Shown here one piece after another: positions 27,813 through 36,096 of a stretch of 54,243 nucleotides of DNA. Both the position numbers and the translations under genes were made by a program. Positions within the stretch are counted from its first letter, which is position 1; each line of letters starts with the position of its first letter. The notes beneath the pieces are model-generated. The model was given only the letters and a program-made list of their open reading frames with translations. It was not told the DNA's origin and ran no database searches. The stretch is from Bacteroidota bacterium. Lineage in GTDB: Bacteria; Bacteroidota; Bacteroidia; Palsa-965. The stretch is from positions 70,310-124,552 of the forward strand of contig VBWE01000023.1 in NCBI GenBank assembly GCA_006218065.1, given 5' to 3'.

Positions 27813-27833
27813 AATTTTCAGAATCTTCCCTCC
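27790..27833 (-). terminator. Terminator for ssrA, supplied by the island
   Basis: Long stem GGAGGGAAGA with TCTTCCCTCC, extended by an inner TCTGAA/TTCAGA. On the - strand it is followed by seven T. It begins 3 nt past the tmRNA 3' end and replaces the displaced original at 17891-17925. Confidence 0.88.
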
Positions 27834-27835
27834 GA

Positions 27836-27848
27836 GTGGAGTCGGCGG
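27836..27848. repeat. attR-like 13-bp direct repeat inside ssrA
   Basis: GTGGAGTCGGCGG, the reverse complement of the tmRNA acceptor/T-arm end, identical to 17931-17943. Confidence 0.75.
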
Positions 27849-28200
27849 GAATTGAACCCGCGTCCAAACAAGGAACGACTATGCTTTCTACATGCGTAGC
27901 TTCTTATTGTTTGTCGGGCAGAACCAGGTCCAGAAGCGCACCGAATTCCGCCTTAGCTTCTTGTAGCACAGCGCCGCCGAAGCGTCAGCGCCTGCTCCCC
28001 GTATTTATGGCGCTCCGGTCCGGGACGTTACGAGAAAAAACTTCCCGCGGAGCGTTGCCGTGTTAACTCTTAGAGTTACGCAGCAAGGGCGTAGTTAGAC
28101 TCGCCTTTTATGGTTTTGAGAGTTATGTTTTACGGGTTATGCTCACAACACCCGGCATGCTTACACACCCGGTCACCTGCTGTCAAAGCCTGTCGACCCC
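27837..28200 (-). ncRNA. ssrA: Transfer-messenger RNA (tmRNA)
   Basis: The one-piece tmRNA is about 364 nt. The 5' end GGGGTCG pairs with 3' CGACTCC to form the acceptor stem, with an A discriminator; CCA is not encoded. The T-arm reads GCGGGTTCAATTCCCGC. The tag reading frame (28076-28105) encodes GESNYALAA then stop, preceded by the alanine charged on the tRNA-like part. It rescues stalled ribosomes and tags nascent chains for proteolysis with SmpB. A -7 match lies at 28217-28224. Its last 12 nt plus one base form the right att repeat of the island, so integration left the RNA intact. Confidence 0.95.
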
Positions 28201-28216
28201 TGGGGAATAAGGACTA

Positions 28217-28224
28217 CAAAGATA
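28217..28224 (-). promoter_or_regulatory. ssrA promoter -7 element
   Basis: TATCTTTG on the - strand, 17 nt upstream of the mature tmRNA 5' end. A short precursor trimmed by RNase P is implied. No clear -33 TTTG is visible at the right spacing. Confidence 0.6.
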
Positions 28225-28238
28225 CGGAAAATAGCCGC

Positions 28239-29465
28239 TTACCGGCTGATATAAATTACGCCGATACAGTCCAGCGCCGTGCAGTTCGTCCCTTCGCGCA
28301 TCTCCAGATTAAGGTGCATCACCGCGGTTTTCCGGGAAGAAACAAGGACCGTTTTTTTCGCGTAGCCGATCATTTTCGCTTCCAGGCCGACTTGTGCGGG
28401 CAGATCCGTACCGGCCGGAATTTTGATTTTGTACCGGCCGTCGAAGTCGCTGCTCGCGCCGGCGATGACCTGTTGGTTCAAAGGATTGATGATAAGGACC
28501 GTTACAAAAGGCATCGGTTCACGCGTGGCGGCATCGGTGATGATCCCGGAAATTTCCCTGCTTTCGTTAAGCTTTTCCGGAGGATTGTTTTTCAGAAAGG
28601 TATCCTGCGGCGCTTCCGGCGCAAAAATGCAGGACAGGCGGACGACCGAACTGAAACGCGCGTCTTTGGTGCGGCAGCGTATGCCGAGGAAACGCCGGTA
28701 ATGCTGCAGCGATCCGCTCATGCTCCAGCTCATGGCCGCCACATATTTTTCCCTGCGCAGCGTGCGGATGATTTTTTTACCGGCACGGCGATCGCCGCTT
28801 ATCGTTTTCGCATGACGGAAATTTCCGCGGTGCGTGATCGTAAACTGCAGGGTGCAACTGTCGGACGGTGAACGGAAATCGATTTTACGGATCCGGCTGA
28901 CGAGCGAATCGTTCCCGATCACGACGCGGGCGTATTCCGTTCCGCCATACGCCGGCTGGATCATGGCGCATTCCGCCGCGCTCAGCCCGCTCCACCGTAT
29001 CCAGGCTTCGAGTTCGGGAACGGTAATTTCGCCGAGATACGCATATTGAAAATCCGCATTGATTTTTTCCGCGAGCGCCCGCCCGGCCGATTGTTCGATG
29101 AGATAACCCACCGCGCAAATATTCCTGCGGGCATCGATGAAACAGGGACGATGTTCGCCGGGAAATTTTTTGTTTTCCGGGAAAGCGCCGGCTATTGTGT
29201 ACCGGTGCAACTGGTCCAGCAGCAGGCTGCGGTGTTTTTGCTGTTCCGCATCCAGGTGATTCACCGGCGCCGCGCGAAGCAATTGTTCCACGTAAGCGAG
29301 ATGCGTTTGCACGCGCAGTTTGCCCGGACAACCGGGAAGCGGAGACGTACCGAAGGTTTTGTAAAAACTTTCGTCGCCGATCGCGGCGTTGATACCCGTA
29401 TTTCCACGCACGAACGGAATATCCGCGATGAAAAACAAAAACAGGATAAGCAGGCGTTTTATCAT
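28239..29465 (-). CDS. Exported protein with C-terminal carboxypeptidase-regulatory-like domain
   Basis: The 408-aa protein has a signal peptide (MIKRLLILFLFFIADIPFVRG). Residues about 30-180 form a helical domain with PCFIDARRNICAVGYLIEQ, a motif I recall in uncharacterised exported proteins of Bacteroidota and Myxococcota. The middle is polar. Residues about 300-400 are a CarboxypepD_reg-like beta-sandwich (REISGIITDAATREPMPFVT, then DFDGRYKIKI). Such modules are usually surface anchors or spacers. It has no T9SS domain and no obvious catalytic residues. It ends just upstream of the ssrA promoter. Function unknown. Confidence 0.65.
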   Translation of the reverse strand: MIKRLLILFLFFIADIPFVRGNTGINAAIGDESFYKTFGTSPLPGCPGKLRVQTHLAYVEQLLRAAPVNHLDAEQQKHRSLLLDQLHRYTIAGAFPENKKFPGEHRPCFIDARRNICAVGYLIEQSAGRALAEKINADFQYAYLGEITVPELEAWIRWSGLSAAECAMIQPAYGGTEYARVVIGNDSLVSRIRKIDFRSPSDSCTLQFTITHRGNFRHAKTISGDRRAGKKIIRTLRREKYVAAMSWSMSGSLQHYRRFLGIRCRTKDARFSSVVRLSCIFAPEAPQDTFLKNNPPEKLNESREISGIITDAATREPMPFVTVLIINPLNQQVIAGASSDFDGRYKIKIPAGTDLPAQVGLEAKMIGYAKKTVLVSSRKTAVMHLNLEMREGTNCTALDCIGVIYISR

Positions 29466-29596
29466 CTTTGATTAAGACGCGATAACTGGTGAAAATACAT
29501 AAAACCGTGACCGGAGTCCGTTAATAACTTTCTACTGTTTTTCTATGAGGTATTATTTCCTTTTGCGAGATTGCCTCAAAATAAACCTTGAAAATT

Positions 29597-30415
29597 ATGA
29601 ATGGTACGTTCAAAAACATCGCCTGGGGGCTTATCGGTATTGCGGTAATCATCGGGCTTGCTTTACTGCTGATCCGGAATGAAAGCGATAAAGAAAGCAT
29701 CAAACTGGCCCAGCAGTGTGCGGCCGGCATCGGGCTTGCTTTTTTGGTTGTCGGATCCGGGGTGTTGCTGATGGACAAAGACGCCCTGCGCGATTCCTGC
29801 ACAGTCAACGGGGCGAAGCCGTTCAGCTTTTCGCGCGTGCAGATGTGGTGGTGGACTTTCATCATTCTCGGTTGTTACCTCGGCATTTACGCCACAACCG
29901 GCGAACACTGGTCGATGAACCAGACCTGCCTGATCCTGCTCGGTATCAGCGGTGTTACTACGGCCGGTGCGCGCATGATCGACAATAACCAGACGAATGA
30001 TGCGAATACCACCCGTCACCAGGATTCACACGTTTCGCAGGGCCTGCTCCGCGATATTCTTTCCGATGAGAACGGGATGAGCATACACCGTTTCCAATCG
30101 CTCATATTCAATATCGCCTACGGTTTGTCTTTTGTCGTCGAAGTTTTTTCGGACATCAACAAAAATGCTTTCCCGGTTTACGATGCTACTGTACTCACTT
30201 TGCTTGGCGTAAGTTCAGGTACATATATCGTGATGAAGATGAATGAAAACCAGACTGCCGTTGCACCCGCGGCTCCTCCCGCCAATAATCCCGTGCAGCC
30301 AGTCAACAATCCCGTGCCCCCGGTGAATAACAATAACCCGGTTCCGCCCGCGAATAACGTGAACGACGAACTCATCGACGCGAACCCGAATCCCGACCAG
30401 CCGCAGGATCACTAA
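29597..30415 (+). CDS. Multi-pass membrane protein with Pro/Asn-rich tail
   Basis: The 272-aa protein has about six hydrophobic segments (WGLIGIAVIIGLALLLI, GIGLAFLVVGSGVLLM, MWWWTFIILGCYLGIYATT, TCLILLGISGVTTAG, IAYGLSFVVEVF, VLTLLGVSSGTYIV). The PFSFSRVQMWWW motif follows the second. The C-terminus (about 215-272) is a low-complexity tail of NNPVPP units. ATG 29597 is chosen over the upstream TTG at 29588. It lies 18 nt before the SH3b-amidase gene, so the two are co-transcribed. It could be a transporter-like channel or an immunity or anchor partner; the sequence does not decide. Confidence 0.65.
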   Translation: MNGTFKNIAWGLIGIAVIIGLALLLIRNESDKESIKLAQQCAAGIGLAFLVVGSGVLLMDKDALRDSCTVNGAKPFSFSRVQMWWWTFIILGCYLGIYATTGEHWSMNQTCLILLGISGVTTAGARMIDNNQTNDANTTRHQDSHVSQGLLRDILSDENGMSIHRFQSLIFNIAYGLSFVVEVFSDINKNAFPVYDATVLTLLGVSSGTYIVMKMNENQTAVAPAAPPANNPVQPVNNPVPPVNNNNPVPPANNVNDELIDANPNPDQPQDH

Positions 30416-30433
30416 GTCCAAAAGAAAAAACAC

Positions 30434-31339
30434 ATGTCCTATATTGTAACTGCTTCCAGCCTCAACCTCCGCCGCGGTCCTTCCATCAACGATCCGGTCA
30501 TCGGTTCCCTGCCGAACGGCACGACCGTGAACGTGATCGAAAAAACGAATGCCGACTGGTGGAAAGTGCAGGCCATGAACGGAACAGCCACCGGTTATGC
30601 CGCTGCAAAATACCTGCGCGAAATTCCCGTTGTCAAACCTCCGGCGGACATGAACCCGCACAAAGTAACGCCGGTTCATTATCCCACCAGCCCGCAGTCG
30701 AACCGTAATTCCATCAACTCGCGGCATTGCCCGCTCAGTGAAACGGATCTGCCGAAACGGAATACGGCAGGTAATATCCAGTCGAAAAACGCCGACGCAC
30801 ACGCGATCGTCGCTTACCTCGATGTGGTGAACAGCCTGCGCTACCAGCGTACCACGCAATCCACCTACTGCAATATTTATGCGTACGATTTCTGCTACCT
30901 GGCGCAGGCTTACCTGCCGCGGGTGTGGTGGACTTCGAAAACGCTGATGGAATTTGCAAAAACTCCGGGGTACAATCCTGCGCCGGCTTATGCGAAAAAC
31001 GTAAACGAACTGAATGCCAATTCGCTTTTCGACTGGCTGGAAGAGTGGAGCGACGATTTCGGCTGGGTCCGCGCAACCAGTCTCGACGAAGTGCAGGCCA
31101 AAGTAAACGAAGGGCGCGTGGGCCTGATCTGCGCGAAACGGAAAGTACTTTCACGTTCCGGGCACATTACCTGCGTCGTTCCGGAAATTGCCGGGAATCC
31201 GAACGTTGCGCTTCGCCAGAACGGCAAAGTAGTAGCGCCGCTCCAGAGCCAGGCCGGGGCCACCAACAAAAAGTTCTTCGCTACCGTTTGGTGGACCAGC
31301 AGCGAATTCAGCGAGTTCGGGTTTTGGTATCATGATTGA
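30434..31339 (+). CDS. SH3b-domain protein with NlpC/P60-like amidase domain
   Basis: The 301-aa protein begins with a bacterial SH3 domain (about 1-63, ASSLNLRRGPS) that usually binds peptidoglycan. It is followed by a linker and a papain-fold-like domain (about 115-301) with probable nucleophile C146 in TYCNIYAYDF and H244 in RSGHITCVVPE. This layout fits a cell-wall amidase or peptidase. The CNIFVxDV-type motif is known to me from phage and injection-system wall hydrolases, unverified here. No signal peptide is present, which is unusual for a wall hydrolase and suggests non-Sec export or an injected effector. The membrane protein gene upstream is its only partner. Confidence 0.7.
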   Translation: MSYIVTASSLNLRRGPSINDPVIGSLPNGTTVNVIEKTNADWWKVQAMNGTATGYAAAKYLREIPVVKPPADMNPHKVTPVHYPTSPQSNRNSINSRHCPLSETDLPKRNTAGNIQSKNADAHAIVAYLDVVNSLRYQRTTQSTYCNIYAYDFCYLAQAYLPRVWWTSKTLMEFAKTPGYNPAPAYAKNVNELNANSLFDWLEEWSDDFGWVRATSLDEVQAKVNEGRVGLICAKRKVLSRSGHITCVVPEIAGNPNVALRQNGKVVAPLQSQAGATNKKFFATVWWTSSEFSEFGFWYHD

Positions 31340-31344
31340 AATAC

Positions 31345-31516
31345 CAACTTCCCAATACCAATTTCCAAAAACCAGTTCAATAACTAAAATGTAACGACGT
31401 CACCCCGAGCGCAGTCGAGGGGCGTGTACTACATCCTGTGTACATAAGTTCCAGGTACACGCCCTTCGACTGCGCTCAGGGTGACGTTCTGATCATATTG
31501 GTTTTTGGAAGTTGTT
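31345..31516. repeat. Composite nested inverted-repeat element
   Basis: The inner arms 31397-31429 and 31455-31487 are 33 nt each and match at 31 positions. They hold the widespread GAGCGCAGTCGA word. Outer arms use CCAATTTCCAAAAACCA-type words (about 31353-31373 and 31495-31516). It lies between convergent genes and could also end both transcripts. Confidence 0.8.
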
Positions 31517-31528
31517 TTTTGAAAATAG

Positions 31529-32662
31529 TCAGTTCATCACAAACTTCAGCGTAAAATGATTGCCGTTCCCGTTTTCCTGTTCCAGTGAACCTTCCAGCCG
31601 TTCGGCCAGTTCACTGACGAGCGAGAGCCCGGTCGAATTTTTTATTTTATCGCCATTCTGCCGGCCGTTATCGGAAACTTTGAGCGAAACTTTATTGGCG
31701 AACTGCTGCAGTTTGACCGTGATCGTATTGTTTTCTTTTTTGTCGAACGCATGCTTCACGGCATTCGAAAGCAGTTCATTCACCACCAGCCCGGCGCAAA
31801 CCGCTTTCGACATGGGCAGCATCATCGGGTCGAGGAGCGTGATGAGTTTTATGCCGGCGTCGGAAAGCAAAGGCCTGTAGGTGCTGCAGAGGTCGAGGAG
31901 GAAATCGCGGAAGTTTACCGTGGAAATGCTGTCGCCCTGGTAAAGCAGGCGGTGCGTGGTGCCGATGCTGCTCAGCCGGGCCAGGCAATCGTCGAACAAC
32001 TGGCGGTGGTATTCGTCGCGGGCGGCTTCGGCGTGCAGGCGCAGGATATCGGAGATCAGGTCGAAATTATTTTTTACGCGGTGGTTGACTTCGCGCAGCA
32101 GCAGTTGTTTTTCCGCGAGCGCGGCTTCCAGGTGTTTCTGCGTTTGCCGCCGGGTATGTGTTTCGAGCGTGAGCGCGATGATCTGCGCGACGGAAATGCC
32201 GAACTGCCGCTCTTCCACACTCCAGTCGCGGCGCTGTTTGGTTTCTTCAAAACAAACCACGCCGATCATGCGGCCTTCGATGCGGATCGGGACATCCATC
32301 ATCGAAATGATGCCGTTCGGAACGATGTAGCCTTCGGCCAGTTCGCGTGTTTTCGGATCGTGCGCGGAATCGGCGGTTACAATGATCTCGGCCGATTCCA
32401 GCAGGCCGAAATATTCGGGCATCGTATTCCGGTGCAGTGTAAGATTGGGAAGCATACCCGTTTTGATATCGTAATTCCCAATGCTGCTGATGCTCCTGAA
32501 ATTTTCGTCGATGCGCCAGATATTCATGCGCTCCACCTGCATGGCTGCGGAAACGACTTCGATGATTTCGCGTATGGCTTCATCGAACCGTCCCTCCCGC
32601 AGGTGCTGCGAGCGGTACAGGCGATCTTCGGCCTGGCGGAAAAGAGCGGGATCGGTGGGCAT
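31529..32662 (-). CDS. Cytoplasmic GAF-HisKA_2 sensor histidine kinase
   Basis: The 377-aa protein has no TM segment. A GAF domain (about 20-165, with VERMNIWRI and MMDVPIRIEGRMIGVVCFEE) precedes a short coiled coil and a HisKA_2 box REVNHRVKNNF with H194. The HATPase domain has N-box VVNELLSNAVKHA and a G-box NSTGLSLVSELAERL. HisKA_2 kinases of this type usually signal to stand-alone or distant regulators. None is encoded beside it, so it is an orphan kinase. It faces the alpha/beta-hydrolase gene across a 157-nt divergent gap. Confidence 0.9.
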   Translation of the reverse strand: MPTDPALFRQAEDRLYRSQHLREGRFDEAIREIIEVVSAAMQVERMNIWRIDENFRSISSIGNYDIKTGMLPNLTLHRNTMPEYFGLLESAEIIVTADSAHDPKTRELAEGYIVPNGIISMMDVPIRIEGRMIGVVCFEETKQRRDWSVEERQFGISVAQIIALTLETHTRRQTQKHLEAALAEKQLLLREVNHRVKNNFDLISDILRLHAEAARDEYHRQLFDDCLARLSSIGTTHRLLYQGDSISTVNFRDFLLDLCSTYRPLLSDAGIKLITLLDPMMLPMSKAVCAGLVVNELLSNAVKHAFDKKENNTITVKLQQFANKVSLKVSDNGRQNGDKIKNSTGLSLVSELAERLEGSLEQENGNGNHFTLKFVMN

Positions 32663-32819
32663 TTTTTTTATGTATTTATCCCTGCGGGATAGTGAGCGAA
32701 ATTCGGAGTTCAGTATTCGATTCTGTAAAATGAAAACATTTGTACCAACTTTATGCTTAAGTTAGCGTAACATCCTAAGCTAATATATACGCTTTGCCCG
32801 AAGAGGCCAAAAATCACGT

Positions 32820-33629
32820 ATGAAACATCAACTGCCCGACGGTATTGACCTGTATTATGAGCTGCACGGACCGGAAACGGCGGAGTACACGGTTCTTTTT
32901 CTGAACGGACTTTCGCAAAGCACCCTGGCCTGGGCCGCTGTGGCACCGGCTATTGCGGCCGGGAACCGCGTGGTTTTGCTCGACCTGGTTTGCCAGGGAC
33001 AATCGGGCATAGCGGAGGCGTACCGGAATTTCGACGCGCATGCTGCCGATGTCCATCACCTGGTACAAGCGCTCGGCCTGGACAAAGTCGTGCTTTGCGG
33101 GATTTCCTACGGAAGCGCCGTCTCGCAGCATATTCTCGTCAACCACCCGGAACGGTTCAGCGGCGCTTTGCTGCTTTCCACGTTCGGACACAATACGCCG
33201 ATCTTCGAAGCCATCGGGAACAGCTGGGCTGCGGCGCTCCGCACGGGAGGCTACCCGCTCATGTTCGATGTGATGCTGCCCACCGTGCTCGGTGAAAATT
33301 ATTTCATCAAGCCGTTCATCCCGATTGAAACGCTGAAAGAAGCGCGCCTGCAGACCGGGCTCAATCCCGAAAGCCTGATGAAACTGATGATGGCTACGGA
33401 TGAACGGAAAGATTACCGCCACCGCTTGCCGGAAATCAAAGCACCGGTGCATGTCATACAGGGCGAGATGGACATACTCATCCCGCCGAAGATCGCGAAG
33501 GAAGTCGCCGACCGCATCCCGGGATCGCAATTCACCGTGCTCGAAGGCGTAGGACATACGCTGAACCTCGAAGCGATTCCGCAGACGATCGCGGCGATTA
33601 AAATATTTCTGGAGAAACTGAAACGGTAA
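32820..33629 (+). CDS. Alpha/beta hydrolase
   Basis: The 269-aa protein has the single-domain alpha/beta-hydrolase fold. Nucleophile S96 is in GISYGS, the acid is probably D218 in QGEMDIL, and H246 is in GVGHTLNLE. The oxyanion region is LNGLSQS (about 29-35). It is likely a cytoplasmic esterase or lactonase; substrate unknown. It is followed after 28 nt by a small membrane protein gene and may be co-transcribed with it. Confidence 0.85.
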   Translation: MKHQLPDGIDLYYELHGPETAEYTVLFLNGLSQSTLAWAAVAPAIAAGNRVVLLDLVCQGQSGIAEAYRNFDAHAADVHHLVQALGLDKVVLCGISYGSAVSQHILVNHPERFSGALLLSTFGHNTPIFEAIGNSWAAALRTGGYPLMFDVMLPTVLGENYFIKPFIPIETLKEARLQTGLNPESLMKLMMATDERKDYRHRLPEIKAPVHVIQGEMDILIPPKIAKEVADRIPGSQFTVLEGVGHTLNLEAIPQTIAAIKIFLEKLKR

Positions 33630-33657
33630 TTTATCATCTAATCAAACAACAACCGGG

Positions 33658-34008
33658 ATGAGCGAAGTTATAATAGCCGCGGCATCGGGACTGATCGGAA
33701 CAATGATCGGCGGATTGATCAGTTATTTTATTCAGAAAGAACAACTGAAAAATGAGATCCTGAAAATCCGCGAAGAGAATAAAACGGAATTCCAGGCGGA
33801 ACAAACTGCCCGGCATTTTCTCAGCCATGCCAATTATACGGACCGTTCGTTCGAAACGCTGCAAAAACACCTCGGCGGTTTCGAAGATGATGAATTGCGG
33901 AAAATACTCGTGCGGGCCGGTGCAGTCCGCGTTTACCGGGATGACGGCAGCGAATGGTGGCGCCTGCTGAGCCGGATGGACGAATATATCTCAAGCAAAA
34001 AAAAGTAA
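33658..34008 (+). CDS. Small membrane-anchored coiled-coil protein
   Basis: The 116-aa protein has one N-terminal TM helix (IIAAASGLIGTMIGGLISYFI). A charged helix with coiled-coil pattern (QLKNEILKIREENKTEFQAEQ) and a small C-terminal helical domain containing FEDDELRKILVRAGAVRV follow. No catalytic motif is visible. It follows the hydrolase gene at 28 nt. Function unknown. Confidence 0.6.
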   Translation: MSEVIIAAASGLIGTMIGGLISYFIQKEQLKNEILKIREENKTEFQAEQTARHFLSHANYTDRSFETLQKHLGGFEDDELRKILVRAGAVRVYRDDGSEWWRLLSRMDEYISSKKK

Positions 34009-34075
34009 AAGAAACTTCGCATTTTTCACACCCGTTGTTCCGAAAAATTAATCCTCCTTGATACCTCTTTCCGTT

Positions 34076-34630
34076 ATGAAAGATCCCGTTATTCTCCTGC
34101 AGAAGAGAATTGTCACCCCGGCAGTACTTTATCTTTCTGCGCTGATGTATGTGTTTGCCACTGTAGCGCTGGTGATCTGGGGCATCAGTACCTGGCTGGG
34201 CGAAAGAGCGCCCGACTCCGTGGAGGTGCTCACACCGTTCATGATTCCCGCAGCCGTTGTTTTTATCCTGCCCGGACTGGCGATTTATTTCCTGCGGAGC
34301 GGCAGCCTGCTCGTGATGCGCAACAGCCGCGATGAGATGGAAGTGGATTGCCGGCTGCCCGGGCGGGATGCGATCACGGTGCGCGCGCCTTTTAACACCG
34401 AGTTTCATTGCGCTACCGAACCGGGGCACAACGGCACGACGGAAATTATTACGTATGCTTTTTTTATCAGCGATGCCAATGAAAACCTGCTTGTGATCAA
34501 AAGCAAAAAAGGAGTGTACGACGTGATCCAGCCGCACGGGTACCAGCAGCTCAACCGGAAAATTCCCCCGGGAAAATGTTTTTATGGTCCGACGGAAAAA
34601 ATCCGGGAAATCTTCGCTCACTGGCCGTGA
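34076..34630 (+). CDS. Membrane protein with two TM helices
   Basis: The 184-aa protein has two TM segments near the N-terminus (VLYLSALMYVFATVALVIW and FMIPAAVVFILPGLAIYF). A cytoplasmic or periplasmic beta-rich domain follows with no recognisable motif (MRNSRDEMEVDCRLPGRDAI). ATG 34076 is preferred to the upstream TTG at 34058. It faces a convergent 116-aa membrane gene with only 3 nt between stops. Function unknown. Confidence 0.55.
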   Translation: MKDPVILLQKRIVTPAVLYLSALMYVFATVALVIWGISTWLGERAPDSVEVLTPFMIPAAVVFILPGLAIYFLRSGSLLVMRNSRDEMEVDCRLPGRDAITVRAPFNTEFHCATEPGHNGTTEIITYAFFISDANENLLVIKSKKGVYDVIQPHGYQQLNRKIPPGKCFYGPTEKIREIFAHWP

Positions 34631-34633
34631 ACG

Positions 34634-34984
34634 TCAGGTCAGCCGCTTCCTGTTTTTCCAGAGCAGCAGCCAGAGCACGGCATACACGATGGGTATGCGC
34701 ATCACTTTAGCCACGGGCAGTCCCGCATAAAGTTCCAGCGGCATATCGACCAGGAATGCGAGTGTGAAAAGCTGGATTCCCCATTTCTTCCATTTCCAGG
34801 TTCCGAATGCGCCGGCGAAAATGATCATGGCGCTGCTTACATAAATCCAGAAGAGGATCGGGGTGAATTTCGGGAACTGCAGCATGAATTCCTGCCGGAT
34901 GACGATAAAGTAAATAGTTGCAGCTCCTGTGCCGGCCATCGTCAGCAGGAGAAAAATGCGCAGCAGGATCGCCGCTGTGTTCAT
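34634..34984 (-). CDS. Small four-TM membrane protein
   Basis: The 116-aa protein is made almost entirely of four hydrophobic helices (ILLRIFLLLTMAGTGAATIYFI, ILFWIYVSSAMIIFAGAFG, LFTLAFLVDMPLELYAG, IVYAVLWLLLWK). Its ATG shares one base with the TGA stop of the patatin gene upstream, so the two are translationally coupled. Function unknown. Confidence 0.6.
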   Translation of the reverse strand: MNTAAILLRIFLLLTMAGTGAATIYFIVIRQEFMLQFPKFTPILFWIYVSSAMIIFAGAFGTWKWKKWGIQLFTLAFLVDMPLELYAGLPVAKVMRIPIVYAVLWLLLWKNRKRLT

Positions 34985-36018
34985 CAGTATTTATTCAGGA
35001 AATGTTCTTCGAGATCGAACGTGGATCGTACGCCCACCTGTTCGTATTCATTTTCCAGCCAGTTGTCGGCCACGCGGCGGCCCTCGGTTTTCAGGTGCTG
35101 GAAAAATTCCCAGGACGTATTCAGCTTGCTCGAATAACTGAGCGAGTCGAGCACTTCGTAGCCGGAAATGGAATGCACAAAAATTTCGCGGTCCTGTTCT
35201 TCGAGCTCCACGCCGCGGCGGATCAGTTCGTTCCGGTAGTGGATCATCTGCATCTCGTTGATCAGGCTGCTGTTGAAGCTGATCTCGTTCACGCGTTCGG
35301 TGATGTCGCGCGCGGTGGTCGGCAATTTTTTGATGTTGATGGAATTGATTTTCACGAGCACGATATCATGCGTAGTCGTTTCACGGATGAGCGGCGACAG
35401 CGGCGGGTTGCCCATGTAGCCGCCGTCCCAGTAAAATTCCCCGTCGATATTCACCGCCTGGAAAAGTAAGGGCAGGCAGGTGGAAGCCAGCACCGCATCC
35501 ACGGTGATCTCGTGATTATGAAATACGCGCGCCCGGTTCGTTTTTACATTCGTGGCGCAGATGAACAGTTTTTTCTTGTTGTAATGCTGCAGCTCGTGGA
35601 AGTCGATCAGCTCGTTCAGGATGTCGCGGAGCGGATTGTAGTTGAACGGGTTGAGCTGGTACGGCGAAAGCGATTGCGAAATGGTATTGAAAAAAACGAA
35701 GCCCGGTGAATTGTTGATATCGCCGAAGTTCCAGTAACGGTCCCAGGGCGAAGGCTTGAACATGTGACTGCCGAACTGCGAAACGCGTTTCCACAATTGT
35801 TCGAGCAGGTCTTTCGCTTTCTCCGGTCCGCCTTTGTGCAGTCCGTAAGCCAGCGCCACCGCGTTCACCGCCCCGGCGCTCGTTCCGCAAATCCCGTCGG
35901 CCACGATCTCGGGCACTTCCAGCAAGCGGTCGAGCACGCCCCAGGTAAAAGCCCCGTGCGCGCCGCCGCCCTGCAGGGCCATGGCGACTAATTTGATGTC
36001 TTTCTTCTTCGCGGTCAT
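34984..36018 (-). CDS. Patatin-like phospholipase
   Basis: The 344-aa protein is a full patatin domain. The oxyanion loop is QGGGAHG (16-22), nucleophile S47 in GTSAG, and the dyad aspartate D198 in DGGYMG. It is a Ser-Asp acyl hydrolase acting on membrane lipids or acyl thioesters; RssA-type cytoplasmic proteins are the nearest class. There is no signal peptide or barrel, unlike outer-membrane PlpD-type patatins. It is coupled to the small membrane protein downstream. Confidence 0.92.
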   Translation of the reverse strand: MTAKKKDIKLVAMALQGGGAHGAFTWGVLDRLLEVPEIVADGICGTSAGAVNAVALAYGLHKGGPEKAKDLLEQLWKRVSQFGSHMFKPSPWDRYWNFGDINNSPGFVFFNTISQSLSPYQLNPFNYNPLRDILNELIDFHELQHYNKKKLFICATNVKTNRARVFHNHEITVDAVLASTCLPLLFQAVNIDGEFYWDGGYMGNPPLSPLIRETTTHDIVLVKINSINIKKLPTTARDITERVNEISFNSSLINEMQMIHYRNELIRRGVELEEQDREIFVHSISGYEVLDSLSYSSKLNTSWEFFQHLKTEGRRVADNWLENEYEQVGVRSTFDLEEHFLNKY

Positions 36019-36096
36019 TTTAAGATGCGTAAAAGTACGAAATGCGTGAAGCCGCCGACATCGCTTGTCGATACCGGAAAACGTTTGGTCGAAAAC

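Larger units (their letters stand above)
17931..27848. mobile_element. Genomic island integrated in ssrA
   Basis: The element of about 9.9 kb is bounded by the 13-bp direct repeat of the ssrA 3' end. It differs visibly in composition: a hand count of one 60-base line gives about 37% G+C inside (24901) and 57% in the right flank (43681). All cargo genes are on the - strand: a DUF4249 lipoprotein, a TonB receptor, a tripartite ABC exporter and a two-component system. A serine-recombinase C-terminal fragment lies at its ssrA-proximal end, the usual position for the integrase of elements that target tmRNA genes. No intact integrase remains, so it is probably no longer self-mobile. Confidence 0.8.

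Noticed and set aside
27630-27899. 89-aa open frame read as a stand-alone protein
   Set aside because: Its second half is antisense ssrA. Only the part to about 27812 looks like recombinase and has no start, so it is kept as a pseudogene fragment.
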